Below are positions 21,024-25,934 of a DNA stretch of 25,934 bases, piece by piece. The position numbers were made by a program, and so were the translations under genes. Positions within the stretch are counted from its first letter, which is position 1; every line of letters starts with the position of its first letter. Source of the DNA: an uncultured Verrucomicrobiales bacterium (GTDB lineage: Bacteria > Verrucomicrobiota > Verrucomicrobiia > Verrucomicrobiales > Akkermansiaceae); the NCBI GenBank assembly GCA_937885815.1, contig CALABM010000175.1, forward strand, positions 1 to 25,934, in the 5' to 3' direction. The notes under the pieces are model-generated. The model did not search any database, was not told the origin of the DNA, and saw only the letters and a program-made list of their open reading frames with translations.

Positions 21024-22949
21024 ATGAGTAAGATTCTCGGAATTGACCTCGGTACCACAAACTCCTGCATGGCTGTTATGGAAGGCGGTCAGGCAACAGT
21101 GCTTGAAAACAGCGAAGGCGCCCGCACCACCCCCTCTATCGTAGCCTTCACCAAGAGCGGCGAGCGCATCGTTGGTCAGGCTGCTAAGCGTCAGGCCGTC
21201 ACCAATCCCCGTAACACCATTTTCTCCGCCAAGCGTCTTATCGGCCGTAAATATGCCGAGCTGACAGCTGATGACAAGAAGGTGCCCTACACCATCGTAG
21301 AGGCAGCTAACGGCGATGCCCACATTCAGGTGGAAGTCGGCGGCGAGACCAAGGTATACTCCCCTCAGGAAATCAGCGCCATGATTCTCAGCAAGTTGAA
21401 GGCTGATGCCGAAAGCAAGCTCGGCGAAACCATCACTGAGGCTGTAATCACCGTACCCGCCTACTTCAACGATGCTCAGCGTAACGCCACCAAGGCCGCC
21501 GGTGAAATCGCAGGCCTGAAGGTGCGCCGCATCATCAACGAGCCCACCGCCGCCGCTCTGGCCTATGGTCTGGATAAGGGTAGCAACGAGCAGATTGCCG
21601 TGTATGACCTCGGTGGTGGTACCTTCGATATCTCCGTGCTGGAAATCGGTGATGGCGTGTTCGAAGTAAAGGCCTCTGATGGTGACACCCACTTGGGTGG
21701 TGATGACTGGGATAACGCTATCATCAATTGGATTCTCGCTGAGTTCAAAGCCGCTGAGGGCATGGACATCTCCCGCCAGACGGACGCACTCCAGCGCATT
21801 AAGGAGGAAGCTGAGAAGGCTAAGATTGCTCTTTCATCCACTCAGAGCTATGACATCTCCCTGCCCTTCATCACCATGGATGCTACCGGGCCCAAGCACA
21901 TCATGCTGAACCTCACCCGCAGCAAGCTCGAGCAGCTCACAGAGAACCTTCTGGAGCGCACAGCTACTCCCGTGCGTAACTGCATCGCCGCTGCTGGTCT
22001 GAGCACAAGCGATATTAACGAGCTCGTGCTCGTGGGTGGTATGACCCGCATGCCCGCCGTGCAGGAAATGGCCAAGCGCCTCGCCGGTAAGGAGCCCCAC
22101 AAGGGTGTGAACCCGGATGAAGTGGTGGCCGTGGGTGCTGCCATTCAGGGTGGTGTGCTTTCCGGCTCCGTGACGGACGTGCTCCTGCTGGACGTGACAC
22201 CCCTCACCCTTTCCATCGAAACCATGGGCAGCATCGCTACGCCGATGATTGACCGCAACACCACCATTCCCGTACGCAAGAGCCAGGTGTTCTCCACCGC
22301 TGCTGATAACCAGCCGGCCGTGGACATCCGCATCTGCCAAGGCGAGCGCAAAATGTTCAACGATAACAAGCTACTGGGTAACTTCAAGCTTGACGGCATT
22401 AAGCCCGCTCCTCGCGGCGTACCTCAGATTGAGGTGACCTTCGACATCGATGCCAACGGTATCCTCAAGGTAACCGCCAAGGATAAGGACACCGGCAAGG
22501 AGCAGAACATCTCCATCCAGGGTTCTTCCGGCCTCTCCAAGGAGGAAATCGAGCGCGCTAAGCGTGATGCCGAGATGCACGCTGAAGAAGACCGCAAGAA
22601 GGCTGAGGACATCGAGGCCATTAACAAGGCTGACTCCCTCGCCCACAGCGTAGAGCGCCAGATTAAGGAAATGGGCGAGCAGGTTCCTGCTGATGTAACC
22701 AAGCCCATTCAGGACAAGGTGGACGCCCTCAAGAAAGCCGCTGAAGCTAAGGATGTAGACAAGTGCAAGACCCTCACTCAGGAGCTTGAGACCATGCTTG
22801 CCAACCTCCAGCAGGCTGCACAGCAGGCAGCTGCAGCCCAGCAGGGCGGCTGCAGTGGTGCCGGTTGCAACGCCGGCCCCGAGCAGCAGAGCGGCCCCCG
22901 TAAGGCCAGCGGCAAGGTAGTGGACGCCGAAGTAGTAGACAACGACTAA
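21024..22949 (+). CDS. dnaK: Chaperone DnaK (Hsp70)
   Basis: The 641-aa protein is a complete Hsp70: ATPase domain starting with ILGIDLGTTNSCMAVMEGG, YFNDAQRNATKAAGEIAGL, the DLGGGTFDIS loop, the linker VLLLDVTPLTLSIETMG, a substrate-binding domain, a helical lid and the usual end VVDAEVVDND. Its tail (about 590-625) is A/Q-rich and holds two cysteines, C610 and C615, in GGCSGAGC, which is not common in DnaK. DnaK folds and protects proteins with DnaJ and GrpE; neither gene is in the window. It is followed by groES and groEL on the same strand. Codon use is strongly biased, as expected for high expression. Regulation looks unusual: a sigma-54-type promoter with upstream palindromes and no CIRCE. 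Confidence 0.98.
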   Translation: MSKILGIDLGTTNSCMAVMEGGQATVLENSEGARTTPSIVAFTKSGERIVGQAAKRQAVTNPRNTIFSAKRLIGRKYAELTADDKKVPYTIVEAANGDAHIQVEVGGETKVYSPQEISAMILSKLKADAESKLGETITEAVITVPAYFNDAQRNATKAAGEIAGLKVRRIINEPTAAALAYGLDKGSNEQIAVYDLGGGTFDISVLEIGDGVFEVKASDGDTHLGGDDWDNAIINWILAEFKAAEGMDISRQTDALQRIKEEAEKAKIALSSTQSYDISLPFITMDATGPKHIMLNLTRSKLEQLTENLLERTATPVRNCIAAAGLSTSDINELVLVGGMTRMPAVQEMAKRLAGKEPHKGVNPDEVVAVGAAIQGGVLSGSVTDVLLLDVTPLTLSIETMGSIATPMIDRNTTIPVRKSQVFSTAADNQPAVDIRICQGERKMFNDNKLLGNFKLDGIKPAPRGVPQIEVTFDIDANGILKVTAKDKDTGKEQNISIQGSSGLSKEEIERAKRDAEMHAEEDRKKAEDIEAINKADSLAHSVERQIKEMGEQVPADVTKPIQDKVDALKKAAEAKDVDKCKTLTQELETMLANLQQAAQQAAAAQQGGCSGAGCNAGPEQQSGPRKASGKVVDAEVVDND

Positions 22950-22958
22950 ATCTCCTAC

Positions 22959-22998
22959 ACCGGGCGAGAGGTGAAACTTCAGCACGCTCTCGCCCGGT
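22959..22998 (+). other. 12-bp hairpin in the dnaK-groES gap
   Basis: ACCGGGCGAGAG (22959-22970) and its exact complement (22987-22998) enclose a 16-nt loop. No T-run follows, so partial termination, RNA processing or 3'-end protection of dnaK mRNA are all possible. It suggests that dnaK and groESL levels can be uncoupled. Confidence 0.65.
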
Positions 22999-23041
22999 AC
23001 CCATCCTCACTAGATTTTTAACCAGAATACACTATACCATC

Positions 23042-23326
23042 ATGATTAAGCCCATCGGACAACGCGTACTCGTAGAGCGAGTGGAAGCAGAGAGCAAAAC
23101 CGCAGGTGGTCTCTTCCTGCCTGACAGCGCCAAGGAGAAACCGCAGGAAGCCATTGTGCGTGCCCTCGGCACCGGCGGCCGTGACAAGGACGGCAAGGAA
23201 ATCCCCTTCAACGTAGCCGTTAATGACAAGGTTCTCATCACCAAATACGGTGGCACGGAGGTAACCGTCAACGGCATCACCTATACCATCCTCAACGAGA
23301 GCGACATCCTCGCCATCATTGACTGA
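23042..23326 (+). CDS. groES: Co-chaperonin GroES (Hsp10)
   Basis: The 94-aa protein matches GroES: PIGQRVLVERVEAESKTAGG at the start, LPDSAKEKPQEA covering the mobile-loop region, VNDKVLITKYGGTEVTVNG and the end ESDILAIID. It caps GroEL rings in the cytosol. groEL begins 41 nt after its stop. The gap before it (23000-23041) is A/T-rich with TACACT and TATACC sequences near the ATG, but no convincing -35 box. It may be read from the dnaK promoter or from a weak local one. No Shine-Dalgarno sequence is seen. Confidence 0.97.
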   Translation: MIKPIGQRVLVERVEAESKTAGGLFLPDSAKEKPQEAIVRALGTGGRDKDGKEIPFNVAVNDKVLITKYGGTEVTVNGITYTILNESDILAIID

Positions 23327-23367
23327 TTAACACTTTAACTCAGAAACTTCTAAAACTATTTTAAATT

Positions 23368-25020
<1,653 letters not shown>

Positions 25021-25044
25021 GCCCCCATACCTCATTGAATTATC

Positions 25045-25077
25045 ACCCGGGGCCGATACAGGCCCCGGGTATTTTTG
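25045..25077 (+). terminator. Intrinsic terminator of groEL
   Basis: ACCCGGGGCC (25045-25054) pairs perfectly with GGCCCCGGGT (25061-25070), followed by ATTTTTG. A second small inverted repeat, TCGGAT-AAAA-ATCCGA (25081-25096), lies just after. Confidence 0.93.
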
Positions 25078-25137
25078 TTATCGGATAAAAATCCGAGCTA
25101 TCAGCCGGAGCGCTCGCCTCAAACATTGACATAGCAC

Positions 25138-25166
25138 TTGACAGAGCATAGGCAGAATGTCAGAAT
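25138..25166 (+). promoter_or_regulatory. Promoter for the ankyrin lipoprotein, predicted leaderless
   Basis: TTGACA (25138-25143), a 17-nt spacer and CAGAAT (25161-25166) are followed by 6 nt before the ATG at 25173. An alternative pair is TTGACA (25126-25131), 17 nt, TAGGCA (25149-25154). Confidence 0.55.
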
Positions 25167-25172
25167 GAAGGC

Positions 25173-25934
25173 ATGAAGAAACGGGAAATAGGATTAATAA
25201 TTCTGGCCGCGTTACTGCTGGGCTCATGCGGAACGACGGAAACGCCGGACGCGCTGAGCTATACCCCGCTGCAACGGGCAGCACAGCAACAGGACGCCGC
25301 GGAAACAGCTCGGCTGATTGCAGCAGGAGCGGACGTCAACGCGGCAGCTGACACCCCGGAGTTTTCCCCCTTGTGCCTAGCCATTCTGAGTGGCAATGGT
25401 GAGATGGAAACCGTACAAACACTGCTGGAAGCCGGCGCCCGCGTGACGGAGAATGAAGTTCGTCAAGCCGTGGATTCCTGTTATCCGCAATATGTAGAAG
25501 CCGTTCTGAACGCAGGAGGCTGCATTCCCCACCACAGCGAAGAATGGAAAGGGAGCATCTTTTCAGAGTTCGGAGGCTTAGGCAAGCCGGATGAAAACGG
25601 GCGTGACAGCGTGGCTTGCGCGCGCATCCTGATAGAACGCGGAGCCAGCCTGAACGATGGGAGAGTAAGCCCCCTGCACTATGCCGTCTCAGGAGATAAG
25701 CCGGAGCTTGCTCGCTATTACCTGAGCTTAGGAATGAAAGTAAACGCCGTAACGCCCAACGGTGATACCCCTCTCGCTTACAGCATACGAAGTGCCGCCA
25801 TGGTAAAGCTGCTGCTGGAAGCAGGCGTGCCTGCCGGTGCAGCCCAGCTGCAGATAATCCAACTGGACGGTTCCGGAAAATATGACAAGATCAAATTGTC
25901 GCAGATTTTTGATACCACCATCCTGACCACTGAC
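25173..25934 (+). CDS. Ankyrin-repeat lipoprotein, partial (C-terminus beyond the right edge)
   Basis: The 254 residues present begin with a lipoprotein signal, MKKREIGLIILAALLLGSC, with a lipobox LGSC ending at C19. The next residues are GTT, with no Asp at +2, consistent with outer-membrane sorting. Ankyrin repeats follow: TPLQRAAQQQDAAETARLIA with AGADVNA, then SPLCLAILSGNGEMETVQTL with EAGARV, a degenerate repeat around VEAVLNAGGCI, RILIERGAS, SPLHYAVSGDKPELARYYLS, and TPLAYSIRSAAMVKLLLEAG. Ankyrin repeats mediate protein-protein contacts, so it may be a periplasm-facing scaffold; the partner is unknown. It is separated from groEL by a terminator and has its own promoter. The frame is open to the edge. 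Confidence 0.85.
   Translation, partial: MKKREIGLIILAALLLGSCGTTETPDALSYTPLQRAAQQQDAAETARLIAAGADVNAAADTPEFSPLCLAILSGNGEMETVQTLLEAGARVTENEVRQAVDSCYPQYVEAVLNAGGCIPHHSEEWKGSIFSEFGGLGKPDENGRDSVACARILIERGASLNDGRVSPLHYAVSGDKPELARYYLSLGMKVNAVTPNGDTPLAYSIRSAAMVKLLLEAGVPAGAAQLQIIQLDGSGKYDKIKLSQIFDTTILTTD

Overview
The window reads as a gene-dense stretch of a Gram-negative chromosome, most likely from a Verrucomicrobiota bacterium close to Akkermansia. This is an inference from content: a GTP-type PEP carboxykinase, an RpiB-GlyA fusion, an LptD-like outer-membrane protein, MenE, and a GroEL with a GGM tail. No rRNA gene is present to settle the lineage. I see no tRNA, CRISPR array, insertion sequence or phage gene. 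Nearly every gene is housekeeping, so the unusual signals lie in regulation and in a few altered proteins.

Left part (1-4870). gatB (partial) and an exported protein with a duplicated domain lie on the minus strand. trpB follows on the plus strand and converges on a terC-mrp pair; both sides share one perfect 21-bp terminator hairpin. Next (4872-8918) come UDP-glucuronate decarboxylase and a nadA-midA-menE operon. That operon covers NAD synthesis, a complex I assembly-type methyltransferase and menaquinone synthesis, all three of which touch NADH:quinone oxidoreduction.

Middle (8934-20760). The minus strand carries the rpiB-glyA fusion and pckG. Divergent to pckG is an LptD/OstA-like protein, followed by a gene built like glutamine-dependent NAD synthetase (NadE) whose two active sites both appear destroyed. 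A minus-strand PP2C phosphatase - superoxide dismutase - HdeD operon looks like a stress unit. A divergent SDR/epimerase-like protein and an elongation factor P with a non-canonical tip loop follow.

Right part (20761-25934). dnaK, groES and groEL lie in a row, then the start of an ankyrin-repeat lipoprotein. The 337-bp region before dnaK has no CIRCE element. It holds three repeats of a TGC...GCA palindrome followed about 90-150 bp later by a GG-N10-GC sigma-54-type promoter. This is the layout of an enhancer-dependent promoter and is the most interesting regulatory signal here.

A second theme runs through the window. At many genes a good -35/-10 pair (spacer usually 17) sits so that the -10 box ends only 6-10 nt before the start codon, and Shine-Dalgarno sequences are rare. 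This predicts many leaderless or nearly leaderless mRNAs, and I used it to choose several start codons.
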